DNA of 64,000 bases, taken from Gemmatimonadota bacterium (lineage in GTDB: Bacteria; Gemmatimonadota; Gemmatimonadetes; Longimicrobiales; Gaopeijiaceae). Positions 9,549 through 18,305 of this stretch are shown one piece after another; position 1 is the first letter of the stretch, and every line of letters starts with the position of its first letter. Made by a program: the position numbers and the translations under genes. A model generated the notes under the pieces. The model searched no databases and had not been told where the DNA came from. It saw only the letters and a program-made list of their open reading frames with translations. Location of the stretch: NCBI GenBank assembly GCA_007126575.1, contig SLBA01000091.1:1-64000 (forward strand), in the 5' to 3' direction.

Positions 9549-9592
9549 TGTCCAGTTTGCCTGACAATTAAATTTGTCACGATTACTTGACG
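9549..9592. promoter_or_regulatory. Tandem PpsR/CrtJ-type boxes upstream of bchC
   Basis: Two TGT-N12-ACR palindromes, TGTCCAGTTTGCCTGACA (9549-9566) and TGTCACGATTACTTGACG (9575-9592), are separated by exactly 8 bp. PpsR/CrtJ repressors of purple bacteria bind such pairs cooperatively, and the bchC promoter is a classic target. The second box ends in TTGACG, which can serve as a -35; CATGAT follows at 18 bp (9611-9616) as a possible -10. A transcript starting near 9622 supports the bchC start at 9711. The ppsR gene is in this window. Confidence 0.85.
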
Positions 9593-9710
9593 TGGATGGG
9601 GGACCCCATGCATGATGAAGCTGAGTCGGGAAGATGCGGGGCCTTCAGCGTCGCCCCCGATTCAGAGAAAGATGCTGTCAACACTGGACCCTGAGCGTGG
9701 AGTGGGCGGA

Positions 9711-10682
9711 ATGGACACGATGGCTGTCGTCCTCGAAGAGCCAAAGCACCTGGTGCTTCGGCGGCTGGGGCTTGCCGCCCCGGGTGAGGACGACGTGATC
9801 GTCGAAGTCGCCTGGACCGGGGTCAGCACGGGTACCGAGCGCCTCCTCTGGTCGGGGGCGATGCCCCCCTTCCCCGGGATGGGCTACCCCCTCGTGCCCG
9901 GCTACGAAGCCGTCGGACAGGTGGTCTGGGCCGGCGCACGCTCCGGACGCTCCAGCGGAGACTGGGTCTTCGTGCCCGGCTCCAAGGGCTTCGAGGGCGC
10001 TCACGGCCTCTTCGGAGCCGCCGCGAGACGCCTGGTCGCCCCGGGAGATCGAGTGGTGCCGGTCCTCGAAGGGATGGGTGAGCAGGCCTGCCTCCTCGCG
10101 CTGGCGGCCACTGCAGAGCACGCGATTCGAGGGAGCGATCCCGACCGTGGCCCCGGTCAGCCGACCGGACCCCGGGGGCGCGCCCTCGTGGTTGGACACG
10201 GCGCGCTGGGGCGACTCCTCGCCCGGCTCCTGATGGCTCGCGAGGACACCCCACCCCCGATGGTATGGGAGACAAACCCGGACCGACGCACCGACGAGGA
10301 CTACCCCGTCCTCGACCCGGCCGCGGACGAGGGCACCGAGTACGACACGATTTACGACGTGAGCGGAGACCCCGAGATCCTCGACGTCCTGATTCCGCGG
10401 CTGCGACGCGGCGGCGAGGTCGTTCTCGGTGGCTTCTACGCCCGATCGGTCGCCTTTCACTTTCCCCCAGCCTTCATGAAGGAGGCCCGGATCCGGGTGG
10501 CGGCCGAATGGGTCCCGCGCGACCTGCGCGAGGTCCTGAAGCTCCTCAAGGAAGAACGAATGACCCTGGACGGCCTGGTCACACACAGAGAGATGGCCGC
10601 GCAGGCACCCGACGCGTATCGCACCGCATTCGAAGATCCGCGGTGCGTCAAGATGATCCTGGACTGGAGAGGCACCGCATGA
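9711..10682 (+). CDS. bchC: Bacteriochlorophyllide a dehydrogenase BchC
   Basis: BchC oxidises the C3 hydroxyethyl group of 3-hydroxyethyl bacteriochlorophyllide a to acetyl, a late step toward bacteriochlorophyll a. The sequence is a zinc-free MDR-type dehydrogenase with the BchC blocks WTGVSTGTERLLWSG, MPPFPGMGYPLVPGYEAVG and a nucleotide-binding segment ALVVGHGALGRLLARL. The frame extends to an ATG at 9612, but the family resemblance begins at MDTMAVVLEEP, the ATG at 9711, and the PpsR-type promoter lies just before; that start gives 323 residues. It heads the bchCXYZ operon, and its stop overlaps the bchX ATG. Confidence 0.95.
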   Translation: MDTMAVVLEEPKHLVLRRLGLAAPGEDDVIVEVAWTGVSTGTERLLWSGAMPPFPGMGYPLVPGYEAVGQVVWAGARSGRSSGDWVFVPGSKGFEGAHGLFGAAARRLVAPGDRVVPVLEGMGEQACLLALAATAEHAIRGSDPDRGPGQPTGPRGRALVVGHGALGRLLARLLMAREDTPPPMVWETNPDRRTDEDYPVLDPAADEGTEYDTIYDVSGDPEILDVLIPRLRRGGEVVLGGFYARSVAFHFPPAFMKEARIRVAAEWVPRDLREVLKLLKEERMTLDGLVTHREMAAQAPDAYRTAFEDPRCVKMILDWRGTA

Positions 10683-11680
10683 GCGGGACCAATGGAACGC
10701 ACGGTGGCAATGGCACCAGCGCGGTGGTCGACACCCCCGAGACCGACGCAGCGGGTGGAGACGCCGAAGAAACCAAGGAGACGCAGATCATCGCGATCTA
10801 CGGGAAGGGGGGGATCGGAAAGAGCTTCACCCTGTCGAACCTCTCCTACATGATGGCCCAGCAGGGAAAGAAGGTCCTGCTCATCGGCTGCGATCCCAAG
10901 TCCGACACCACGTCACTCCTCTTTGGAGGGCGCTCCTGCCCCACGATCATCCAGACCTCGAGCGAAAGGAGACTCGCCGGCGAGGAGGTCAGCATCTCGG
11001 ACGTGTGCTTCACGCGCGACGGGGTGTTCGCGATGGAACTCGGGGGCCCCGAGGTGGGGCGTGGCTGCGGGGGGCGGGGAATCATCCACGGCTTCGAGCT
11101 TCTCGAGAAGCTCGGCTTTCACGAGTGGGGCTTCGACTACGTCCTCCTCGACTTCCTCGGCGATGTCGTATGTGGAGGCTTCGGGCTCCCGATCGCCCGG
11201 GACATGTGCCAGAAGGTGATCGTAGTCGCCTCCAACGACCTCCAGTCGCTCTACGTCGCGAACAATGTCTGCTCGGCGGTCGAGTACTTCCGGAAGATGG
11301 GCGGGAACGTGGGAGTCGCCGGCCTGGTGATCAACAAGGACGACGGCACCGGAGAAGCCTACGAATTCGCGAAGCAGATCGGCATTCCGGTCCTCTCGGC
11401 GATCCCGCAGCACGATGACATCCGCCGCAAGAGCGCCAACTACGAGATCGTCGGAAAGCCCGGGGGCCGGTGGGCCTCACTCTTCGAGGAGCTCGGCGAT
11501 GGCGTGGCGAACGCCCCGCCCCTTCAGCCGAACACGCTCACGCACGATCAGCTCCTCGACCTCTTCAAGGGCGACGACGTGGGTCGAAACGTGGTCCTGA
11601 CCCCCGCGACGCAGGCGGACATGCGGGGCAAGGAAGTCTCGACGAAGAAGTCGCTCGAAGTGATCTACGAAACCGTTTGA
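10679..11680 (+). CDS. bchX: Chlorophyllide a reductase iron protein subunit BchX
   Basis: BchX is the homodimeric ATP-dependent [4Fe-4S] reductase component of chlorophyllide a oxidoreductase; it passes electrons to BchYZ to reduce the C7=C8 bond. It is a NifH/BchL relative: P-loop YGKGGIGKS at residues 41-49, switch region GCDPKSDTT, and cluster-cysteine contexts GGRGIIHGFE region and DVVCGGFGLP. The start was placed at the ATG overlapping the bchC stop; a longer frame upstream lies inside bchC. The N-terminal 35 residues are Gly/Thr/Glu-rich and not conserved. Length 333 residues is typical. It is followed after two bases by bchY. Confidence 0.97.
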   Translation: MSGTNGTHGGNGTSAVVDTPETDAAGGDAEETKETQIIAIYGKGGIGKSFTLSNLSYMMAQQGKKVLLIGCDPKSDTTSLLFGGRSCPTIIQTSSERRLAGEEVSISDVCFTRDGVFAMELGGPEVGRGCGGRGIIHGFELLEKLGFHEWGFDYVLLDFLGDVVCGGFGLPIARDMCQKVIVVASNDLQSLYVANNVCSAVEYFRKMGGNVGVAGLVINKDDGTGEAYEFAKQIGIPVLSAIPQHDDIRRKSANYEIVGKPGGRWASLFEELGDGVANAPPLQPNTLTHDQLLDLFKGDDVGRNVVLTPATQADMRGKEVSTKKSLEVIYETV

Positions 11681-11682
11681 CG

Positions 11683-13287
11683 ATGCCTGACACCACGGAA
11701 GCCGGAGTTTCCATGTCGCAGACAGCCACGAAGACCCCTCCCGGAAAAGCCTCTCCGATGCGACTTCCCGTCGTGGGCGGGGGTGAGCCGGAGAGTGGCG
11801 CCGGCTGCCACGGTGGGCGGGAGCGACTCCTGGCCGCTGCCGACCAGGGCGAGAAGAACGCCGCGCTCCAGGAGCTGGTCGAGGACTATCCCCTGGGGCC
11901 CCACGATCAGCCACAGGGCATGTGCCCTGCCTTCGGGTCGCTGAGAGTCGGGCTGCGGATGCGGCGCACCGCCACCGTCCTTTCGGGGTCGGCGTGCTGC
12001 GTGTACGGGCTCACCTTCACGTCGCACTTCTACGGTGCGCGGCGAACGGTCGGCTACGTGCCCTTCAACTCGGAATCGCTCGTCACCGGCGCCCTCTTCG
12101 AAGACATCAAGCGCGCCATGGAAGAGCTGGCCGACCCCGAGCGCTACGACACGATCGTGATGACGAACCTGTGCATCCCCACGGCCTCGGGGGTCCCCCT
12201 GGACCTGCTGCCGAAGGAGATCAACGGGGTCAGAATCATCGGGATCGACGTGCCCGGCTTCGGCGTCCCGACCCATGCCGAGGCGAAGGATGTCCTGGCC
12301 GGTGCGCTGCTCAAGTACGCCCGCACCGAGGCCGAGTCCGGACCCGTCGCCCGCCCCGACGAGGTCGTGACCGACCGACCGACCGTCACTCTCCTCGGCG
12401 AGCTCTTTCCCGCCGACCCGATGGTGATCGACTCCCTGCTCGAGCCGATGGGCGTGAAGGTCGGGACCGTGGTCCCCCCCCGGGAGTGGAGGGAGCTCTA
12501 CAAGGCGCTCGACTGCGCGGTGGTGGGTGCGGTGCACCCCTTCTACGTGCGCTCGGTCCGCCAGCTCGAGGCCGCCGGTCGGCCGATCGTCGGCTCCGGC
12601 CCGGTGGGAGTCGAGGGTACGGCCGACTGGCTCAAGGCGATCGGGGAGACCGTCGGGATCGCGGCCGATACGATCGGGGCCGCGGTCGACCGCGCGGTCG
12701 CGATGACCCGCGGCGCGCTGTCGGCCCAGAGGATCGACGGGCGGGTGGTGGTCTCGGGATACGAGGGGTCCGAACTCCTGGTGGCACGCCTCCTGATCGA
12801 GGCGGGAGCGACCGTGCCGTACGTGGGCACCGCGCTTCCCCGCTCCGCCTGGAGCGACCCGGACCGGGAATGGCTCGAGGCGCACGGAGCGCACGTGCAG
12901 TACCGCGCCTCGCTCGAGCAGGACCGGGCGGCCGCGGCCGATGTGAATCCCGACCTGGTCCTCGGCACCACGCCCTCGGTCCAGACGGCCAAGGAAGCGG
13001 GTATCCCGGCGCTCTACTACACCAATCTGATCTCGGCCCGACCCATCTTCGGCCCGGCCGGGGCGGGTGGGATCGCCGAGGTCATCGGGGGTGCGATCCG
13101 GGGCAGGGAGCGACTCAACCGCATGCGCACCTTCTTCGATGGCGTCGGCACCGGACACGCGACCGGCTACGGTCACATCGGCGTTCCCGAGCGCAGACTC
13201 ACCGCGAAGGAGCGCAACGCGAAGGCCCGGGGCGGCAAGGCGGTGACGGGGAAATCCCAGGCGAAGTCGAAGAAGGGAGCGGCCTGA
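11683..13287 (+). CDS. bchY: Chlorophyllide a reductase subunit BchY
   Basis: BchY forms with BchZ the NifDK-like catalytic component of chlorophyllide a reductase. Cysteines suited to cluster binding are in [18 protein letters not shown] and GSACCVYGL, in the order seen in BchY proteins, and the block [20 protein letters not shown] follows. I chose the ATG at 11683, two bases after the bchX stop, giving 534 residues; a second ATG at 11713 is possible. The C-terminus is Lys/Ala-rich ([12 protein letters not shown]), a likely disordered tail. The stop overlaps the bchZ start (TGATG), consistent with coupled translation of the two subunits. Confidence 0.97.
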   Translation: MPDTTEAGVSMSQTATKTPPGKASPMRLPVVGGGEPESGAGCHGGRERLLAAADQGEKNAALQELVEDYPLGPHDQPQGMCPAFGSLRVGLRMRRTATVLSGSACCVYGLTFTSHFYGARRTVGYVPFNSESLVTGALFEDIKRAMEELADPERYDTIVMTNLCIPTASGVPLDLLPKEINGVRIIGIDVPGFGVPTHAEAKDVLAGALLKYARTEAESGPVARPDEVVTDRPTVTLLGELFPADPMVIDSLLEPMGVKVGTVVPPREWRELYKALDCAVVGAVHPFYVRSVRQLEAAGRPIVGSGPVGVEGTADWLKAIGETVGIAADTIGAAVDRAVAMTRGALSAQRIDGRVVVSGYEGSELLVARLLIEAGATVPYVGTALPRSAWSDPDREWLEAHGAHVQYRASLEQDRAAAADVNPDLVLGTTPSVQTAKEAGIPALYYTNLISARPIFGPAGAGGIAEVIGGAIRGRERLNRMRTFFDGVGTGHATGYGHIGVPERRLTAKERNAKARGGKAVTGKSQAKSKKGAA

Positions 13288-14738
13288 TGCTCATCCTCGA
13301 TCACGACCGCGCCGGCGGGTACTGGGGCTCCGTATACGCCTTTACCGCCATCAAGGGCCTCCAGGTGGTCATCGACGGACCCGTCGGGTGCGAGAACCTT
13401 CCCGTGACCTCGGTGCTGCACTACACCGACGCCCTCCCCCCGCACGAGCTTCCGATCGCCGTGACCGGACTGGGCGAAGACGAACTCTCGATGGCCGGCA
13501 CCGAAGACGCCCTGAAGCGCGCGAACGACTCGCTCGACCCCGATCAGCCGGCGGTCGTGGTGACAGGGAGCATCGCCGAGATGATCGGCGGAGGGGTGGT
13601 CCCGCAGGGTACCAACCTCCTGCGCTTCCTGCCGCGAACGATCGACGAGGACCAGTGGCAGAGCGCGGACCGCGCCATCTTCTGGCTCTGGACGCAGTTC
13701 GGAAAGAAGAAGGCCCGCACCCGCAAGAAGCGGGAATCCGACAAGCCCCTAGTGAACATCATCGGGCCCATCTACGGCACCTTCAACATGCCGTCGGACC
13801 TGGCCGAGATTCGCAGGCTGGTCGAAGGGCTGGGCTGCGAGATCAACCAGGTCTTTCCGCTCGGCAGCCATGTCGACGACGTGGCCGGGCTGGCCGACGC
13901 CGACGTGAACATCTGCATGTACCGCGAGTTCGGACGGAAGCTCTGTGAGGACCTCGACGTGCCCTACCTGCAGGCGCCGATCGGCATGTCGTCGACCACG
14001 CGATTCCTGGAGTCCCTGGGCGAGATCGTCGGGATCGACCCGGCGCCCTTCATCGAGCGCGAGAAGCACACGACGCTCAAGCCGATCTGGGACCTGTTCC
14101 GGAGCGTGACCCAGGACTTCTTCGCCACCTCCTCGTTCGCGGTCGTGGCCAACGAGACCTACACCCGGGGCCTTCAGAACTTCTTCGACGAGGATCTGGG
14201 GATGCCCTGCACACTCGCCCGCTCCCGCGTGGCGGGCGCGAAGACCGATCATGGGGAGATCCGGGCCCAGCTTCAGGCGAAGCCCCCGCTCCTCCTCTTC
14301 GGGAGCTACAACGAACGGATGTACGCGGCCGAAGCGGGACTCCGCTGCCAGTACATCCCGACCTCCTTTCCCGGCGCCCTGGTCCGGCGGCACCCCGGAA
14401 CCCCCTTCATGGGGTACTCCGGCGCCACCTACCTGACCCAGGAGATCTGCAACGCCCTGTTCGACGCGCTCTTCCACATTCTCCCGCTCGGCACGCAGCT
14501 CGATTCGGGGAAGGAAGCCACGCTCACCCGGGCCTCCTCGAACGAGTCGGTCCCCTGGGACGACTCCGCCCGTACCGCGCTCGACGAACTCCTGCGCGAA
14601 TACGCACCCCTCGTCCGGATCTCGGTCGCCAAGCGGATTCGCGACGCTGCCGAACAGCTGACCGAAGCCGAGGGCGCGCCGCGTGTGACCGCCACCGAGG
14701 TACAACGGGCGAAGAGTACGCTGGGAGCCGCGGCATGA
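13287..14738 (+). CDS. bchZ: Chlorophyllide a reductase subunit BchZ
   Basis: This is the second NifDK-like subunit of chlorophyllide a oxidoreductase. Opening [19 protein letters not shown], the cysteine block [18 protein letters not shown] and [13 protein letters not shown]-like segments are characteristic; the protein is 483 residues. The start ATG overlaps the bchY stop by one base. The BchXYZ step produces the bacteriochlorin ring and may also act on 8-vinyl substrates in some organisms, although a separate 8-vinyl reductase (BciB) is encoded downstream here. The gene converges on bchO; a weak GGGCTC/GAGCCC inverted repeat near 14742-14773 spans the junction, so a firm terminator is not evident. 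Confidence 0.96.
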   Translation: MLILDHDRAGGYWGSVYAFTAIKGLQVVIDGPVGCENLPVTSVLHYTDALPPHELPIAVTGLGEDELSMAGTEDALKRANDSLDPDQPAVVVTGSIAEMIGGGVVPQGTNLLRFLPRTIDEDQWQSADRAIFWLWTQFGKKKARTRKKRESDKPLVNIIGPIYGTFNMPSDLAEIRRLVEGLGCEINQVFPLGSHVDDVAGLADADVNICMYREFGRKLCEDLDVPYLQAPIGMSSTTRFLESLGEIVGIDPAPFIEREKHTTLKPIWDLFRSVTQDFFATSSFAVVANETYTRGLQNFFDEDLGMPCTLARSRVAGAKTDHGEIRAQLQAKPPLLLFGSYNERMYAAEAGLRCQYIPTSFPGALVRRHPGTPFMGYSGATYLTQEICNALFDALFHILPLGTQLDSGKEATLTRASSNESVPWDDSARTALDELLREYAPLVRISVAKRIRDAAEQLTEAEGAPRVTATEVQRAKSTLGAAA

Positions 14739-14767
14739 CCGGGCTCCCGTCGCGCGCTCGCCGTTTC

Positions 14768-15640
14768 TCAGAGCCCCGCTTCGGCGGCGAGCTCTTCGAT
14801 GGCACTTGCGACCGCCGTGGGATCCTCCTCGGGGAGCAGGTGCCCCCGGTCGGGGAGTTCGGTGACCGGCACCCCACCCGCGAATTCACGAACCAGCTCC
14901 GCGGGGACCCAGCGGTCCTCCGAAGCGGTCAGAAATCGCACCGGGAGCCCCAGGGCGGAAGCCTCCTGACCGGCTCCCCCGGGATCCCAGTCGGCCATCA
15001 GGCGCAGCACACCCCGCACCCGGTCCGGCCGCGAAAGCAGCCGGCGGTAGCGGGCCGTGACCTCGGGACCCACACGGGAGCCCGTGCTCTCGAGCAGGAG
15101 TCTCGCAAGCGGGACCCCGCGAAAGAGCGTCGCGCCGAGCCGGGCCGTCAGCCCGGAGCGCGCCATGGCGAGCAGGGGCCCCGCCACGGACGGCGGCAGG
15201 AAGGAATCGCGAGATCCGAGTGCCGGATTCACCCCGAGGATGCCCCGGGGTCGAATCCACCCTCGACTCGCCGCCCGGATCGCCAGGATCGCTCCGGCCG
15301 AGTGGCCGACCGCGAGCGAGGGGAGCAGTCCCTCGCCCTGGATCAGGGCACCCAGGGCCTCGGCGAGGTCATCGACCCCTCCGCGTCCCTCCGGGAGCGG
15401 CGAGGAATGGCCATGCCCCGGAAGGTCGGGGATCACCAGGGAAAATCGACCACGGAGTCGCTCCGCCACCCCCGCCCAGGCGTGGGTAGACGAAGCACTT
15501 CCGTGGAGCAGGAGAATATGCGGGCCGGTCCCGATCCGAAGGAGGTGCCATCGCACCCCTCCGGCGTCGACGTACCGACCCGCTTCGGAGTACGGCCATT
15601 CCTGGCCGTTCCGGTGCGAGCCCGGGGGTCGCGGCGTCAT
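14768..15640 (-). CDS. bchO: Magnesium-chelatase-associated alpha/beta hydrolase BchO
   Basis: BchO is an alpha/beta-hydrolase-fold protein found with magnesium chelatase genes; its exact reaction is unresolved. Recognised from WPYSEAGRYVDAGGVRWHL, the oxyanion block LLLHGSASSTHAW, PDLPGHGHSS, nucleophile elbow GHSAG and a late His in PDRGHLLPEED. The frame is open to 15919, but homology starts just after the ATG at 15640 (GAGGG upstream), giving 290 residues, the family length. Upstream extension would run into the puf leader. The gene lies alone on the minus strand between bchZ and pufB, and no bchI or bchD partner is in the window. Divergent from pufB. Confidence 0.88.
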   Translation of the reverse strand: MTPRPPGSHRNGQEWPYSEAGRYVDAGGVRWHLLRIGTGPHILLLHGSASSTHAWAGVAERLRGRFSLVIPDLPGHGHSSPLPEGRGGVDDLAEALGALIQGEGLLPSLAVGHSAGAILAIRAASRGWIRPRGILGVNPALGSRDSFLPPSVAGPLLAMARSGLTARLGATLFRGVPLARLLLESTGSRVGPEVTARYRRLLSRPDRVRGVLRLMADWDPGGAGQEASALGLPVRFLTASEDRWVPAELVREFAGGVPVTELPDRGHLLPEEDPTAVASAIEELAAEAGL

Positions 15641-15799
15641 CGCGCCCTCAAGAGAGGAGGTGCCGCGAGTCCGCTCGTCGACACCGTACTCTCCACGCCT
15701 CGCATCCAGAGCTGGATTGCGGACCGGGGGTCGTTTCCCCGAAGGACATCCGAGTTCGAATCCATGCGTACGATCCTCATCAAGGACAGGAGGTAACTC
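15641..15799. promoter_or_regulatory. Divergent bchO/puf intergenic region
   Basis: These 159 bases must hold the puf operon promoter and the bchO leader, because bchO on the opposite strand separates pufB from bchZ. I see no convincing TGT-N12-ACA box and no clear sigma-70 promoter. A small inverted repeat, CGGGG...CCCCG, lies near 15725-15741, and a perfect AGGAGG at 15788-15793 serves pufB. Control may therefore differ from bchC and bchG. Confidence 0.4.
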
Positions 15800-15952
15800 A
15801 TGTCGCAACACGAGCATTCGGGGAGTCTGTCGGGTCTCAGCGAAGCGGAAGCGAAAGAATTCAACAAGTTCTTCATCGCTTCCTTCACCGGCTTTACGCT
15901 GGTGGCGATCGTGGCCCACTTTCTCGCCTGGAACTGGCGTCCCTGGGGCTAA
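15800..15952 (+). CDS. pufB: Light-harvesting LH1 beta chain PufB
   Basis: This 50-residue antenna polypeptide was found by reading the short frame after AGGAGG at 15788. It has a charged cytoplasmic N-terminus ([18 protein letters not shown]), one membrane helix and the hallmark [15 protein letters not shown], in which His40 should ligate the Mg of bacteriochlorophyll a and the Trp-rich C-terminus hydrogen-bonds its acetyl group. It pairs with PufA to form the LH1 ring around the reaction centre. The AGGAGG site six bases before the ATG is the strongest in the window, fitting a very highly expressed protein. It is the first gene of the puf operon. Confidence 0.97.
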   Translation: MSQHEHSGSLSGLSEAEAKEFNKFFIASFTGFTLVAIVAHFLAWNWRPWG

Positions 15953-15973
15953 GCCCCCGACTGGAGAAAAATC

Positions 15974-16162
15974 ATGTACCGAATCTGGCTGATTTTCGAT
16001 CCACGGCGGACGCTGATCGCCCTGTTTTCATTCCTGGGCGTGCTGGCGTTCACCATTCATTTCATCCTCCTCAGCACCGAGCGCTTCAACTGGCTCTCCG
16101 GTGACGGGGGAGCAAACGCGTCGGCCATGCTTGGCATGGTCCCGATGCCGCCGGGACTGTAG
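15974..16162 (+). CDS. pufA: Light-harvesting LH1 alpha chain PufA
   Basis: This is the LH1 alpha polypeptide, 62 residues. [20 protein letters not shown] is the classic alpha N-terminus, followed by a single membrane helix with [16 protein letters not shown], where His29 is the bacteriochlorophyll ligand. The periplasmic tail is Gly/Ala/Met/Pro-rich ([18 protein letters not shown]). The gene lies 21 bases after pufB. Strong RNA hairpins follow the stop before pufL, matching the well-known pattern in which a stabilised pufBA segment outlives the rest of the puf mRNA, giving antenna excess over reaction centres. Confidence 0.97.
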   Translation: MYRIWLIFDPRRTLIALFSFLGVLAFTIHFILLSTERFNWLSGDGGANASAMLGMVPMPPGL

Positions 16163-16217
16163 CACCGTCCGGCGCCGCGGTCCGGAGAGCTTCGGCTCTT
16201 CGGACCGCTCCCGGTGC
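16162..16217 (+). promoter_or_regulatory. pufA-pufL intercistronic RNA hairpin (UUCG loop)
   Basis: GGTCCGGAGAGC (16179-16190) and GCTCTTCGGACC (16195-16206) form a 12-bp stem with one G-U pair, closed by a TTCG tetraloop, an exceptionally stable loop. An outer arm GCACCG (16162-16167) can pair with CGGTGC (16212-16217). In Rhodobacter, hairpins here block 3'-5' decay of pufBA mRNA; the same role is inferred. Confidence 0.8.
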
Positions 16218-16270
16218 CGAGCCTTTCATCGGGTTCGGTGCCCTTGAAGCGGGCGGCATACCACCGCCCA

Positions 16271-16314
16271 GGTCCCGGAACGCGGGACCGCCTCCGGAGA
16301 CCATCCGGCGGAGG
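16271..16314 (+). promoter_or_regulatory. Further stem-loops in pufA-pufL leader
   Basis: Two more hairpins lie before pufL: GGTCCCG (16271-16277) with CGGGACC (16283-16289), and CCTCCG (16291-16296) with CGGAGG (16309-16314). They may slow RNase entry or modulate pufL translation; GGGAG near 16340 is the likely pufL ribosome-binding site. Confidence 0.55.
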
Positions 16315-16352
16315 GAAGGCCTCCCCGGAACGCCCCATCGGGAGAACGACTG

Positions 16353-17192
16353 ATGGCGATGCTGACTTTCGAACGAAAATACCGAACACGCGGAGGCACC
16401 CTCCTGGGGGGCGATCTCTTCGATTTCTGGATCGGCCCATTCTACGTGGGCTTCTTCGGCGTGACCACAATCTTCTTTGCCCTGCTCGGGACCGCGCTCT
16501 GTGTGTACGGAGCCGCCATGGGAGAGGGGCTCGCCGGCCAGACGTGGAATCTCTGGCAGATCAGCATCGCGCCCCCACCGCTGGAATACGGGCTGGGGCT
16601 CGCGCCGATGATGGAAGGAGGGCTCTGGCAGGCGATCACCGTCTGCGCGATCGGAGCCTTCGTTTCATGGGCGCTGCGCCAGGCCGAGATCGCGCGAAAG
16701 CTCGGGATGGGCTACCACGTACCGGTGGCCTTCGGTGTGGCGATCCTGGCCTACGTCACCCTGGTCGTGGTCCGGCCGCTCCTGCTGGGAGCCTGGGGAC
16801 ACGGATTCCCGTACGGAATCATCTCGCACCTGGACTGGGTCTCGAACGTCGGGTACCAGTACCTGCACTTCCACTACAACCCGGCGCACATGATCGCGGT
16901 GAGCTTCTTCTTCACCACGACCTTCGCGCTCGGACTCCACGGCTCCCTGATCCTCTCGGTCACGAACCCTCCCAAGGGCGAATCGATCAAGACCAGCGAG
17001 CACGAGAACACCTACTTCCGTGACACCATCGGCTACTCGATCGGCGCGATCGGCATCCACCGTCTGGGCCTCTTCCTGGCCCTGAACGCGGGAATCTGGA
17101 GCGCGATCTGTATCGTCATCAGCGGGCCCTTCTGGACCAGGGGCTGGCCCGAGTGGTGGGCCTGGTGGCTCAACCTTCCGATCTGGAGCTGA
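16353..17192 (+). CDS. pufL: Photosynthetic reaction centre L subunit PufL
   Basis: PufL is one of the two homologous membrane subunits of the type II reaction centre, binding part of the special pair, accessory bacteriochlorophyll, bacteriopheophytin and the QB site. It has 279 residues and five membrane helices. Visible signatures include [16 protein letters not shown] at the N-terminus, [19 protein letters not shown] with the special-pair and accessory histidines, and the iron-ligand region GLHGSLIL...EHENTYFRD...IHRLGLFLA. The ATG follows the hairpin-rich spacer. The pufM start is ten bases past the stop. Length and motifs are normal. Confidence 0.98.
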   Translation: MAMLTFERKYRTRGGTLLGGDLFDFWIGPFYVGFFGVTTIFFALLGTALCVYGAAMGEGLAGQTWNLWQISIAPPPLEYGLGLAPMMEGGLWQAITVCAIGAFVSWALRQAEIARKLGMGYHVPVAFGVAILAYVTLVVVRPLLLGAWGHGFPYGIISHLDWVSNVGYQYLHFHYNPAHMIAVSFFFTTTFALGLHGSLILSVTNPPKGESIKTSEHENTYFRDTIGYSIGAIGIHRLGLFLALNAGIWSAICIVISGPFWTRGWPEWWAWWLNLPIWS

Positions 17193-17201
17193 GGAGACCT
17201 C

Positions 17202-18305
17202 ATGGCGGAATATCAGAACCTCTTCACGCAGGTCCAGGTCCGACACGCTCCCGACCCCGGGGTCGGGATCCCGGACCCGGAAAACCGCGGTGAACTGGCC
17301 GGCTTCTCGGGCCTGCTCGGCCGCATCGGTGATGCCCAGATCGGCCCGATCCATCTGGGCTGGCTCGGCATCCTCTCGCTCATAACCGGCGGCCTCTCGA
17401 TCGTGATCATGGGGCTCGTCATGTGGTCCTCGGTCGGGTGGGATCCGGTACAGTTCGTGCGCCAGCTTCCCTGGCTGGCCGTTGAGCCGCCGGCGCCCGA
17501 GTACGGGCTGAGTATCCCCCCGCTGAACGAGGGTGGATGGTGGATCCTCTGCGGAGCGCTCCTGACGACCGCGATCGGGCTCTGGTGGTGCCGCATGTAC
17601 ACGCGCGCCCGCGCACTCGGCATGGGCACCCACGTGGCCTGGGCCTTCGCCGCGGCGATCTGGCTCTACCTGGTGCTCGGGTTCATCCGGCCAGTCCTGA
17701 TGGGCGAGTGGGCGCAGGCGGTCCCCTTCGGGATCTTCCCGCACCTCGACTGGACGGCGGCCTTCAGCATCCGATACGGCAATCTGTTCTACAATCCCTT
17801 CCACATGCTGTCGATCGCCTTCCTCTACGGGTCGGCGCTCCTCTTCGCGATGCACGCGGGGACCATCCTGGCCGCCGCCAAGATGGGAGCCGAGCGCGAG
17901 GTGGATCAGATCACCGACCGGGGCACCGCCGCGGAGCGCAGCCAGCTCTTCTGGCGCTGGACCATGGGCTTCAACGCCACCATGGAGTCGATCCACCGGT
18001 GGGCCTGGTGGTTCGCGGTCCTGACCGTGATCACCGGCGGGATCGGAATCGTGCTCACGGGCACGGCGGTCGACAACTGGTACCTCTGGGGTCAGAAGCA
18101 CGGACTCGTCCCGGACTATCCCGAGGTCTGGGCCGACCCCGCATACCCGGTCCAGCCCGGTGAGCTCGAAGGCCCGTGGCAGACCCCGCCCCCCGAGGGG
18201 CTCCCGGGTCTGGACACCTCGTTCCGGGATGGCGGTATTCTGCCCGGGACCGACATTCGTCTCACCTTCGCCGACGTCGCCCTCAACGCGGAGAGCATCC
18301 GATGA
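17202..18305 (+). CDS. pufM: Photosynthetic reaction centre M subunit PufM with C-terminal extension
   Basis: PufM pairs with PufL to bind the special pair, cofactors, the non-haem iron and QA. Characteristic blocks are [35 protein letters not shown] and [15 protein letters not shown]. At 367 residues it is longer than the usual 305-330. The canonical fold ends around [14 protein letters not shown] (residue about 307); a Pro/Gly/Asp-rich tail of about 50 residues follows ([13 protein letters not shown]...). Since the M C-terminus lies on the periplasmic side, the tail could contact the PufC cytochrome or LH1. The stop overlaps the pufC start. Confidence 0.97.
   Translation: MAEYQNLFTQVQVRHAPDPGVGIPDPENRGELAGFSGLLGRIGDAQIGPIHLGWLGILSLITGGLSIVIMGLVMWSSVGWDPVQFVRQLPWLAVEPPAPEYGLSIPPLNEGGWWILCGALLTTAIGLWWCRMYTRARALGMGTHVAWAFAAAIWLYLVLGFIRPVLMGEWAQAVPFGIFPHLDWTAAFSIRYGNLFYNPFHMLSIAFLYGSALLFAMHAGTILAAAKMGAEREVDQITDRGTAAERSQLFWRWTMGFNATMESIHRWAWWFAVLTVITGGIGIVLTGTAVDNWYLWGQKHGLVPDYPEVWADPAYPVQPGELEGPWQTPPPEGLPGLDTSFRDGGILPGTDIRLTFADVALNAESIR

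Noticed and set aside
9612-9710. N-terminal extension of bchC
   Set aside because: The added 33 residues do not resemble BchC, and the likely transcription start falls at about 9622, after that ATG.
15641-15799. PpsR box at the puf promoter
   Set aside because: Only partial half-sites are present; none has the TGT-N12-ACA spacing on either strand.
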